This document shows positions 1 to 5,714 of a stretch of 9,290 nucleotides of DNA, one piece after another; positions within the stretch are counted from its first letter, which is position 1, and each line of letters starts with the position of its first letter. Source of the stretch: an uncultured Burkholderiales bacterium (lineage in GTDB: Bacteria > Pseudomonadota > Gammaproteobacteria > Burkholderiales > Burkholderiaceae_C); NCBI GenBank assembly GCA_903926695.1, contig CAIYKK010000260.1, forward strand, positions 1 through 9,290, written 5' to 3'. Under the pieces are notes generated by a model that did no database searches, had not been told where the DNA came from, and saw nothing but the letters and a program-made list of their open reading frames with translations. Made by a program: the position numbers and the translations under genes.

Positions 1-5
1 CGACG

Positions 6-326
6 TTAAGGGCGAACGACGATGTTGTTGCGCACGTTTTTGACGTTTTTCACGTCGCGGGCGATGTTTTCAGCCTGGTTTTTTTCGGCTGTTGATTTGG
101 CAAAGCCGGACAGCTGAACCGTGCCATTGAGGGTTTCAACGCTGATGGCCGAGGCGGCTACGGTCTTGTCTTCGATGAAGCGGGCTTTGACCGCTGTTGT
201 GATGGCCGCGTCATCGACAAAGGCGCCCGTTGTTTCCTGGCCGCGCACCACGGCGCAGCCGCTACCCGTCAGGGTGATGCCCGCCAGGGCTGCCAAGGCG
301 AAGGCGCGAGCGTATTTCATGGTCAT
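6..326 (-). CDS. BON-domain protein, probable periplasmic lipoprotein
   Basis: A 106-residue protein with an N-terminal hydrophobic signal (residues 5-21) followed by Cys24, then a single BON domain over about residues 37-104. The domain shows the usual pattern: DDAAITTAVKARF helix, a V-E-T-L-N-G-T-V-Q-L-S-G strand pair, and a closing VKNVRNNIVV strand. BON domains bind phospholipid or surface structures in envelope proteins such as OsmY and DolP, usually in stress or outer-membrane maintenance. The residues before Cys24 (GSG) are a poor lipobox, so lipidation is uncertain although export is likely. I chose the ATG at 324-326 because AAGAGGAG lies 6 bases upstream; an in-frame upstream extension to 368 has no such site. 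It follows the 434-880 gene by 107 bases in the same direction, so it may be the last gene of that operon or have its own promoter. Confidence 0.88.
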   Translation of the reverse strand: MTMKYARAFALAALAGITLTGSGCAVVRGQETTGAFVDDAAITTAVKARFIEDKTVAASAISVETLNGTVQLSGFAKSTAEKNQAENIARDVKNVKNVRNNIVVRP

Positions 327-332
327 GATGTG

Positions 333-340
333 CTCCTCTT
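333..340 (-). promoter_or_regulatory. Ribosome binding site fixing the BON gene start
   Basis: On the minus strand AAGAGGAG is followed by 6 bases and ATG. It is the strongest Shine-Dalgarno match in this part of the window and places the start at 326 rather than 368. Confidence 0.75.
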
Positions 341-358
341 TTCGTTGATTTGAACGGT

Positions 359-395
359 GGTGCAACACTGGGAAAGCCTGCCTGCGGGCTGCACC
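359..395 (-). other. Hairpin between the 434-880 gene and the BON gene
   Basis: The outer arms GGTGCA (359-364) and TGCACC (390-395) are perfectly complementary. The enclosed stretch can form a competing AGCC/GGCT stem. No clear U-tract follows on the minus strand, so this is at best a weak attenuator, processing site or leader structure for the BON gene. Function is inferred. Confidence 0.3.
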
Positions 396-433
396 ATGCC
401 CGTCGGTGGCGGTTTTTTGCTACTGTGCGCGGT

Positions 434-880
434 TCATGGCGCGGCCTGCGGCTGGTCCGGCGCATCCGGGCGGGCGCTGCGGGGAAGGTTGGCGAGCAGA
501 TTGACCAGCCCGGAAGACTTCAATCCAGCCAGCAGCACGCCCATAGAAACCATGCGCCAGGGCCGGAACACAACCAGCGCGGCCCCGGCACCTGCCGAAA
601 TTCCCAGAAGCCTGAAGGGGTGGACCTTGGCGTAATCGTCAAGCAGCGGGCGCGCCAGTTCTGCGACCACGCTGGCCGGATGATGGCGCCACCAGGCGCG
701 CGCGGCGTATTTGAGAAGATTTACCGTGCCGCCGGGCACAGGGCTACCTGAAAGATCTTCATCAATGTCAAAAATGCCGTCTTCCTCATGCGTCTGGCTG
801 TGGCGCACCATGTGCCGGACCAGCGCCTTGCGGCTCAGCGCCAGACGTTCTTGCGGGGTAAGTTGTGCAAAAGAGTGCAT
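434..880 (-). CDS. Unrecognised membrane-associated protein of the yqjD/yqjE-like cluster
   Basis: A 148-residue protein that I cannot assign to a named family. The N-terminal third is charged and helical with an acidic patch (EEDGIFDIDED, about 32-42). It is followed by a Trp/His-rich stretch (AWWRHHP, 62-68) and two hydrophobic segments at about 89-106 and 110-130, then a Pro-rich tail. The start at 878-880 leaves a single base between it and the stop of the preceding gene, implying translational coupling; a longer in-frame start at 919 would overlap that gene. Position after a YqjD-like and a YqjE-like gene recalls the enterobacterial yqjD-yqjE-yqjK order, and the HP...LL...-W-R- hydrophobic C-terminal half is loosely YqjK-like, but the similarity is too weak to name it. 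It probably sits in the inner membrane. Confidence 0.75.
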   Translation of the reverse strand: MHSFAQLTPQERLALSRKALVRHMVRHSQTHEEDGIFDIDEDLSGSPVPGGTVNLLKYAARAWWRHHPASVVAELARPLLDDYAKVHPFRLLGISAGAGAALVVFRPWRMVSMGVLLAGLKSSGLVNLLANLPRSARPDAPDQPQAAP

Positions 881-881
881 T

Positions 882-1247
882 TCAGGCCACGGTGCGCAGG
901 GCTTGGGCATCGCTGTCAATTTGGGCTTTGAGTTCGGGAAAGCGCTCGCTTTTGAAGGGTTTCATGGCCGCCCGCATGGCAATGATCCACAGCACCAGCG
1001 CAATCCCCGGCACTGCCACCAGCACCCAATGGAACTGGTTTTGCAAAACCCCCAGCATCACGGCTGTGCCCGCCAGACCCAAAAACGCAAAGCCAGCGAG
1101 CATGGCCATCAGGCCTGCGAGCGTGCGCGCCAGCAGTTCGGAGCCGGCGCTGGACGCCTCCTTGTGGAACAGTGCGCCATAGGCCGAGAAGTGATCCATG
1201 ACCAGATCGGGCCGCTGGAGAATGGTGGAGAAAAGCGGGTGCAGCAT
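882..1247 (-). CDS. YqjE-like / phage-holin-fold inner membrane protein
   Basis: A 121-residue protein with two hydrophobic helices at about 44-68 and 73-92, an N-terminal amphipathic region (RPDLVMDHFSAYGALFHKEA) and a charged C-terminal tail. This layout is typical of the YqjE/putative actinobacteriophage-holin superfamily, small inner membrane proteins that in enterobacteria are co-transcribed with yqjD. Despite the family name there is no phage context here. The gene starts 23 bases after the YqjD-like gene ends and stops 1 base before the next start, so the three genes form a tight operon. The first ATG is used although no good Shine-Dalgarno site precedes it; the alternative Met17 has none either, and the N-terminal residues resemble those of relatives. 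Confidence 0.8.
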   Translation of the reverse strand: MLHPLFSTILQRPDLVMDHFSAYGALFHKEASSAGSELLARTLAGLMAMLAGFAFLGLAGTAVMLGVLQNQFHWVLVAVPGIALVLWIIAMRAAMKPFKSERFPELKAQIDSDAQALRTVA

Positions 1248-1270
1248 AAGTGGGGCGTCAGGAGTTTTTT

Positions 1271-1666
1271 TTAGTAGCGGTTTTTGTTCGACTTGCGTTG
1301 GCGCGAAGCGGTGATCAGCAGCGCCACGGCAGCGCCGACACCGGCGGCAATCAGGATGGAGCGCACCGGCTGCTCGGACACGTAGCGCGTAGTCACGCCC
1401 GCAGCACGCTTGAGCGACTGCTCGGCCCGGTCTTTGGCTTCGGAGGCCAAGTCCAGGCTTTGTCGGGCCATTTTTTGGGCCTTGGAGGCGAGCATGTCCA
1501 CCACCGGATCCACGCTGCCACGCAACTGGCGCAGCCGGTCTTCGGCCTTGTCCAGCGCTTCGTAGGCGTGTTCGCGTGTGGCATCGGCGGCATCGCTGGC
1601 GCCTTGAATCAGGGTGTCAGAAGCTTTACGGATAGTGGGCATCACATCATTGGCGGAAGTATTCAT
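1271..1666 (-). CDS. DUF883 family protein (YqjD/ElaB-like, C-tail anchored)
   Basis: A 131-residue protein. Residues 10-95 are a long, highly charged alpha-helical/coiled-coil region rich in Ala, Lys, Glu and Asp. The C-terminus holds EQPVRS followed by a glycine-zipper hydrophobic segment (about 103-120) and a basic end. This is the hallmark of the DUF883/ElaB/YqjD family, whose E. coli members are C-tail-anchored inner membrane proteins induced in stationary phase, with YqjD reported to bind ribosomes. The ATG at 1664-1666 is preceded by AAGGA 8 bases upstream; the in-frame extension to 1849 has no such support and is compositionally unlike coding sequence. It is the first gene of the cluster that continues with the YqjE-like gene, with a promoter candidate just upstream. 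Confidence 0.87.
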   Translation of the reverse strand: MNTSANDVMPTIRKASDTLIQGASDAADATREHAYEALDKAEDRLRQLRGSVDPVVDMLASKAQKMARQSLDLASEAKDRAEQSLKRAAGVTTRYVSEQPVRSILIAAGVGAAVALLITASRQRKSNKNRY

Positions 1667-2074
1667 GGCAAATCCTTGGGGTAAGTGGGTTGAGAATTTT
1701 TTGTAATAAAACACTGAATGGGGCCGGTCAACACAGCCGCAGGAGATGGCGCGCCCGCCTCCACACGCTGCGCCCCGGCGCGGGCAGCAGTCATGATAGC
1801 GAATACGCCACCCTCCGCAACGGCTTGACCGTCGCCTCATGCGACGCATATCAAAGGAAAGCGCAAAGAAAGCGGCGAAGCCATGCGCAGCCTTGGGGCT
1901 TGGGGTTTGCTGGCGGAGACTTGATCACAGGCTGTTTCTTTTCTTGCAAAAACCATTCTTCCAGCATAGCCGTCAGGTAAATTTTTTCTATCCGTGCAGG
2001 ACTGGTTTTGCTGTCAGTGGTCGGGGTGTGGCGCTGTAGGAGATGGCTGACAATTAGTTACATGAGCGTTGAGT
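1667..2074. other. Intergenic region between the kinase gene and the DUF883 operon
   Basis: About 400 bases with no convincing coding sequence; the open frames here lack ribosome binding sites and domain content. It holds the promoter candidate at 1703-1731 and a small GTCGC/GCGAC hairpin at 1831-1845 with no U-tract. I see no clear intrinsic terminator for the kinase gene that ends at 2075. A 10-base direct repeat (AGGAGATGGC at 1741-1750 and 2038-2047) is present but may be chance. Confidence 0.5.
1703..1731 (-). promoter_or_regulatory. Sigma-70-like promoter candidate for the DUF883 operon
   Basis: On the minus strand TTGACC (1731-1726; 5 of 6 to TTGACA) and TATTAC (1708-1703; 4 of 6 to TATAAT) are separated by exactly 17 bases. 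Initiation about 7 bases downstream would give a leader of roughly 30 bases that includes the AAGGA site. Confidence 0.5.
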
Positions 2075-3415
2075 TTAGAACGTTTTGGGCAGCGTTGCGC
2101 CTATCTGCGTGCCATTTTCTGCGCTGCTGGAGACGGTCAGCTTGCCGCCAGCGGCTTCGACCCGGTGGCGCATGCCCGCGACGCCGTGGCTTCCGGGGCC
2201 GATCCGCTCGGGTTTGAAGCCCTTGCCGTTGTCTTTGACCATGACGGTGATGTAGTCGTCAAAATTGTGCAGGCTCACTTCGGCCTGGGTGGCCCCGGCA
2301 TATTTGGCCATGTTGGTCAGCGACTCTTGGACCAGCCGATATACCGTCAGCTGCGCCGCGCCGCTGAGCTCGACCGGTTCCATGTCTGTGGCAATGGGCA
2401 GCCCCGAACGCTCCTCAAATTCGCGCGCCAGGATTTCCAGCGAAGCGACCAGGCCCAGGTGCGACAGCGAGGACGGGCGCAGGTCTTCGACGATGCGGCG
2501 CTTGAGGGCAATACCGCTGTTGAGCGTGCGCGTCAGGTGTTCGAGTCGCTCGGTCGCTTCGGGCAGGCTGGCGCCCAGGCGCGACCTGATGCGGGCGACA
2601 TCAAGCTTGGCGGCGGTCAGTAGCGCGCCCAACTCGTCGTGCAGCTCGCGCGCTAGGTGGCCGCGCTCGTCTTCGCGCACGTTTTGCAGGTGCGTGGCCA
2701 GCTCGGCCAGGCTGGCGGTACGCTCGCGCACCTGGTTTTCGAGCAGGTCGCGCTCGCGCTGCAAAGACTCCTGCTGGCGCAAGCCCGAGACCACCAGCAC
2801 CTTGGTTTGCAGCAAGTACATGTAAAAAGCTGCCAGCCCGACAACCGTTATGACGGCAATTCCCAGGCGCGAGAACTGCAGCGCTTTTTTGATTTTGTCC
2901 TGGCCTTCGACCATTTTTTGCACGCTGTCGGCTGAGAGTTTGGCCGACAGCAGGCGTATCGCCTCCATCTGCTCCTTGCCCACATCGGTGGTGAGGACAA
3001 ACTTCCAGCCCTCGTCATTGCCCTCTTTGCGCATGCGCACGCTCAAGTCCATCTCGGCCAGCTTGCGCGCCACATGGCGCGAGAGCGTATCAAAGTCTTT
3101 GAGCTGCGCCTGCGAATGGGCAAATTGCTGGCGCAACACATCAAGGTTCTGGTTAATATCTGCAGTGGCCGTGTTGTAAGGCTCCAGGTAGCGCGCATCG
3201 CCCGTGAGCAGATAGCCGCGCTGGCCGGTTTCAGCATTGAGCATCTGCTGGACCAGCTGGTTGATCGCGCTGCGTGTCTTTTCGGCCTCCTGGATGTGGG
3301 AGACGGCCTCGGTCGATTGGTGAAAACCCGCCTCATTGATAAAAATCAGGGCCGCAGCGGCCAGCCCTGCCAGCAGTAGATTGATGATTATGGTCGGCAG
3401 GGCAAGATTTTTCAC
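2075..3415 (-). CDS. CHASE3-domain sensor histidine kinase (NarX/UhpB class, HisKA_3)
   Basis: A 446-residue membrane kinase from the GTG start. Order: TM1 (about 6-26); a helical periplasmic CHASE3-type sensor with the signature ETGQRGYLLTG (62-72); TM2 (about 185-202); a coiled-coil linker (about 210-250); a HisKA_3 dimerisation domain with phospho-acceptor His259 in RELHDELG; and an HATPase_c domain with Asn368 (ESLTN), the G1 box DNGKGF at Asp395, and the G2 box GSHGVAGM near 408. All catalytic motifs look intact. HisKA_3 kinases phosphorylate LuxR/NarL-type regulators, which matches the divergent regulator at 3556-4188. I chose GTG at 3413-3415 because GGAG sits 6 bases upstream and TM1 follows directly; a TTG start at 3469 would add 18 residues without a ribosome site. 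The ligand is unknown. Confidence 0.92.
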   Translation of the reverse strand: MKNLALPTIIINLLLAGLAAAALIFINEAGFHQSTEAVSHIQEAEKTRSAINQLVQQMLNAETGQRGYLLTGDARYLEPYNTATADINQNLDVLRQQFAHSQAQLKDFDTLSRHVARKLAEMDLSVRMRKEGNDEGWKFVLTTDVGKEQMEAIRLLSAKLSADSVQKMVEGQDKIKKALQFSRLGIAVITVVGLAAFYMYLLQTKVLVVSGLRQQESLQRERDLLENQVRERTASLAELATHLQNVREDERGHLARELHDELGALLTAAKLDVARIRSRLGASLPEATERLEHLTRTLNSGIALKRRIVEDLRPSSLSHLGLVASLEILAREFEERSGLPIATDMEPVELSGAAQLTVYRLVQESLTNMAKYAGATQAEVSLHNFDDYITVMVKDNGKGFKPERIGPGSHGVAGMRHRVEAAGGKLTVSSSAENGTQIGATLPKTF

Positions 3416-3421
3416 GGCAAA

Positions 3422-3425
3422 CTCC
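3422..3425 (-). promoter_or_regulatory. Ribosome binding site supporting the GTG start of the kinase
   Basis: GGAG on the minus strand lies 6 bases before GTG (3415-3413). The alternative upstream TTG has no comparable site, so this decides the start. Confidence 0.6.
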
Positions 3426-3555
3426 GTTGCATATATCAAGGGATAACTCGTCAATAATGAACGCTGCAAACGAACGGGGGTTGTTCGGCGTGGCGGGATT
3501 GTTTTATCGCCTTGCAGGGCATCGAAGTCTTACAGAAAGAGAAAGAGACAGACAC

Positions 3556-4188
3556 ATGATCAAAATTGGAATTGTTGATGACCATGCCATTGTGCGTTCG
3601 GGGCTGAAACAGTTTTTCTCCGACCACGTCGATTTGCGCGTGGTCGGCGAGGCGGCCAGCGGGCGCGAGGCGATTGATCTGGTGCGCAATGTGGAGCTGG
3701 ACATCCTGGTCATGGACCTGTCGATGCCGGGCCAGAGCGGCATTGACGCGCTGGCCATGATCCGCGCCAAGGCGCCCGATGTGGGCATTTTGATTCTGAG
3801 CGGCTACCCGGAAGAGCATTACGCGGTCAACCTGATCCGCCAGGGCGCCAGCGGCTACCTGAACAAAGAGTGCGATCCGTCGGAAATTGTCGATGCGATT
3901 CGCGTGATCTCGCTGGGCAAGCGCTACATCACGGCGGCGGTGGCCGAGCTGCTGGCCCAGCAACTCAACCGGCCCAAGGACGTGGCCGCACACGAGCAGC
4001 TGTCGGAGCGCGAATTTCAGGTGTTTCTCAAGCTGGCCAAGGGCGAAACGGCGGGCGACATTGCCAAGGCGCTGTCGCTGAGCGTCAAAACCGTCAGCAC
4101 CTACCGAACCCGCGTGATGGAAAAAATGAGCCTGTCGTCCAACAGCGACCTGACCTATTACGCCCTGAAAAACAAACTGATCGATTAA
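3556..4188 (+). CDS. NarL/LuxR-family response regulator
   Basis: A 210-residue two-domain regulator. The receiver domain (about 2-118) has the acidic pair Asp8-Asp9, phospho-acceptor Asp54 (VMDLSMPG), Ser82 and Lys104. The C-terminal GerE/LuxR helix-turn-helix (about 147-207) contains LSEREFQV, GDIAKALSLSVKTVSTY and RVMEKM. When phosphorylated it should bind DNA as a dimer. Its partner is almost certainly the divergent HisKA_3 kinase, with 140 bases between the two starts; this region probably holds both promoters and perhaps autoregulatory sites. The ATG at 3556 is used because the receiver begins there; the in-frame extension to 3427 adds residues with no family match. Only a weak purine-rich ribosome site (AAAGAGA) precedes it. 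It ends 8 bases from the stop of the convergent receiver gene. Confidence 0.92.
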   Translation: MIKIGIVDDHAIVRSGLKQFFSDHVDLRVVGEAASGREAIDLVRNVELDILVMDLSMPGQSGIDALAMIRAKAPDVGILILSGYPEEHYAVNLIRQGASGYLNKECDPSEIVDAIRVISLGKRYITAAVAELLAQQLNRPKDVAAHEQLSEREFQVFLKLAKGETAGDIAKALSLSVKTVSTYRTRVMEKMSLSSNSDLTYYALKNKLID

Positions 4189-4196
4189 GCCGACGT

Positions 4197-4577
4197 TCAA
4201 CTGAGAACGCTCGTGTGCTGCAGACAGAAGTCCACCAGCGCATCAATCTCGTTGGACTTGTCAAACACCGCGTCCACGCCGAGCTGGGCGCAGCGCTGGC
4301 GGATGTCGGTGGTGGCGTAGTTGCTGAGCACCACCACCTTTTGCCGCGCCGGGCGGTTGCGGCAGGCCGCCAGCACACCCAGGCCGCTGCCTTGCTTGAG
4401 AAATAAATCCACAATGGCCAGATCCCAGTCCTGCTGGTGATCCGTGAGCCAGGCTTTGCCGTCATTTTCGGTTTCTGCCGTGCCCACAGCGGTCACGCCC
4501 GCAAGCTCTTCCAGCGTTCCGATCAGGTTTTCCCGAATGGTGGGGTTGTCTTCAACGATATAAGTTTTTAGTCTCAC
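4197..4577 (-). CDS. Single-domain response regulator (CheY-like receiver)
   Basis: A 126-residue stand-alone receiver domain: acidic residues Glu9-Asp10 (IVEDN), phospho-acceptor Asp57 (AIVDLFL), Ser85 (VLSNYA) and Lys107 (FDKS). There is no output domain, and the protein ends just after the receiver. Such proteins act as phosphate sinks, relay intermediates, or through protein contacts. It lies tail to tail with the LuxR-type regulator, 8 bases between stops, so it may share the nearby kinase. I chose GTG at 4575-4577 because the protein then begins directly at the first receiver strand. The longer frame starting with TTG at 4655 would translate a GC-rich hairpin and has no ribosome site. 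The GTG itself has only a weak GGA about 10 bases upstream, so the start is moderately certain. Confidence 0.85.
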   Translation of the reverse strand: MRLKTYIVEDNPTIRENLIGTLEELAGVTAVGTAETENDGKAWLTDHQQDWDLAIVDLFLKQGSGLGVLAACRNRPARQKVVVLSNYATTDIRQRCAQLGVDAVFDKSNEIDALVDFCLQHTSVLS

Positions 4578-4946
4578 GGCTTCAGTCCAGGTAATGACAG
4601 CAGGGTATTCCCGATACCGCGAAAAGCCCGCCCCCGTCGGGGCAGAAAGGGTCAAGGAGTCTTGACTCGCCTTGTTTCTTAATGTATCTGCAACTTTCAG
4701 GAGATTCTGCCAGTTCTCTCTGCTTGTGTTTGTAGGATGTTTCCTGATTTTCTTTATGTCGGTAGATGCTGACAGCTTTTTGTGCTATCGGCTGGCACGA
4801 ACAAGTTTACCGTTCCGGTTTACTGTGCTTTTGTCATTTTTTTGGAGCGCGTGCCAGTTGTCTAGCGGCCCCTTGGCCTGTTCAGCCGGGCCGGTTGATC
4901 CGGGCCGCTGCGGCGGTTTGGCGGCGCAAAGGCGCTCTTTGGCGCT
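4578..4946. other. Intergenic region between moeB and the single-domain regulator
   Basis: About 370 bases without a supported gene. It is more AT-rich in its middle (about 4660-4850) than its surroundings, suggesting promoter DNA, but I cannot assign convincing -35/-10 boxes. A GC hairpin (GCCCC/GGGGC, 4630-4643) on the minus strand is followed by a short T-run. An imperfect GCGCAAAG/CTTTGGCGC hairpin (4924-4945) lies directly after the moeB stop, without a U-tract. Confidence 0.5.
4625..4643 (-). terminator. Weak terminator- or attenuator-like hairpin
   Basis: On the minus strand GCCCC-GACG-GGGGC (4643-4630) is followed by GGGC and TTTT. The stem is only 5 bp and the T-run is short and offset. 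It could end transcripts arriving from moeB or act in the leader of the receiver gene. Confidence 0.3.
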
Positions 4947-5714
4947 TCAGCCGGGAAGGACGGCAGCGCTGTCGCCGCAAACCTCGCAGGCGTTGCTGCG
5001 TGGCAGTTGCATCTCGTCCCACTGCATGCGCCGACCATCGAGCAGCAGCAGCCGCCCGGTCAGCGTCTGGCCGATTCCGCACAACAGCTTGAGCGCTTCA
5101 GCCGCCTGCACCGCGCCGATGATGCCCACCAGCGGCGCAAACACCCCCATCGTGGCACAGCGGGTTTCTTCCGGCAGTTCGGACGGCGGAAACACGCAGG
5201 CGTAGCAGGGCGAATCCGTGCTGCGCGGGTCATACACCGCCACCTGGCCGTCAAAGCGAATGGCCGCGCCCGACACCAGCGGCTTTTTGTGCTTGACGCA
5301 GGCGCGGTTGATGGCGTGGCGCGTGGCAAAGTTGTCCGTGCAGTCGAGCACCACATCGGCCTGCGGCACCAGGCGCTCCAGCAGGGCGTCGTCGGCGCGC
5401 GCGGTGATGGGCGTGACGCGCACATCGGCGTTCAGTGCGGCCACGGCCTGCAGCACCGAATGCGCCTTGAACTCGCCGATGCGCGCCGTGCTGTGGGCAA
5501 TCTGGCGCTGCAGGTTGGTGGCGTCCACCCGGTCGTGATCGACGATGGTGAGGTGGCCCACGCCCGCGCTGCCCAAATACAGCGCCACGGGCGAACCCAA
5601 TCCGCCCGCGCCGATCACCAGCACATGCGCGGCCAGCAATTGCTGCTGGCCTTCAATGCTGATGTCGTCGAGGAGGATGTGGCGCGAGTAGCGAAGCAGC
5701 TGGTCGTCGTTCAT
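4947..5714 (-). CDS. moeB: MoeB-type E1-like adenylyltransferase (HesA/MoeB/ThiF family)
   Basis: A 255-residue protein close in length to E. coli MoeB (249). It has the Rossmann nucleotide loop GAGGLG (35-40), the DHDRVDATNLQRQ ATP/Mg segment (59-71) with Arg70, Lys83, DCTDNF with Asp127 (counterpart of the essential MoeB Asp130), VSGAAIRFDGQ, and two zinc-binding pairs, C170/C173 and C243/C246. MoeB adenylates the C-terminal Gly-Gly of MoaD in molybdopterin synthesis; ThiF does the same to ThiS, and some bacteria use one enzyme for both. No rhodanese domain is fused. The ATG at 5712-5714 overlaps the iscB stop by one base (TGATG) and has no Shine-Dalgarno site in the inserted sequence, so its translation probably depends on coupling to iscB. 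Before the insertion it probably lay directly behind the S41 protease gene. Distinguishing MoeB from ThiF by sequence alone is not fully secure. Confidence 0.87.
   Translation of the reverse strand: MNDDQLLRYSRHILLDDISIEGQQQLLAAHVLVIGAGGLGSPVALYLGSAGVGHLTIVDHDRVDATNLQRQIAHSTARIGEFKAHSVLQAVAALNADVRVTPITARADDALLERLVPQADVVLDCTDNFATRHAINRACVKHKKPLVSGAAIRFDGQVAVYDPRSTDSPCYACVFPPSELPEETRCATMGVFAPLVGIIGAVQAAEALKLLCGIGQTLTGRLLLLDGRRMQWDEMQLPRSNACEVCGDSAAVLPG

Noticed and set aside
882..1247. Prophage remnant suggested by a holin-family protein
   Set aside because: YqjE-like proteins share the holin-type fold but are chromosomal; no lysis, structural or integrase genes accompany it.
1741..2047. Ten-base direct repeat AGGAGATGGC at 1741-1750 and 2038-2047
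   Set aside because: Two copies of a 10-mer 300 bases apart with no shared flanks or flanking inverted repeats are not enough to call an element.
3449..3463. Imperfect palindrome CGTCAATAATGAACG between the divergent kinase and regulator genes
   Set aside because: Only 10 of 15 positions are symmetric and no second copy is visible, so an operator cannot be claimed. The TTGACG within its complement also lacks a well-spaced -10.
3416..3469. Longer kinase start (TTG at 3469) adding 18 residues
   Set aside because: No Shine-Dalgarno sequence precedes the TTG, while GTG at 3415 has GGAG 6 bases upstream and leads directly into TM1.
3451..4200. Minus-strand open frame opposite the LuxR-type regulator
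   Set aside because: The plus strand carries an intact receiver and helix-turn-helix; the antisense product has no family features.
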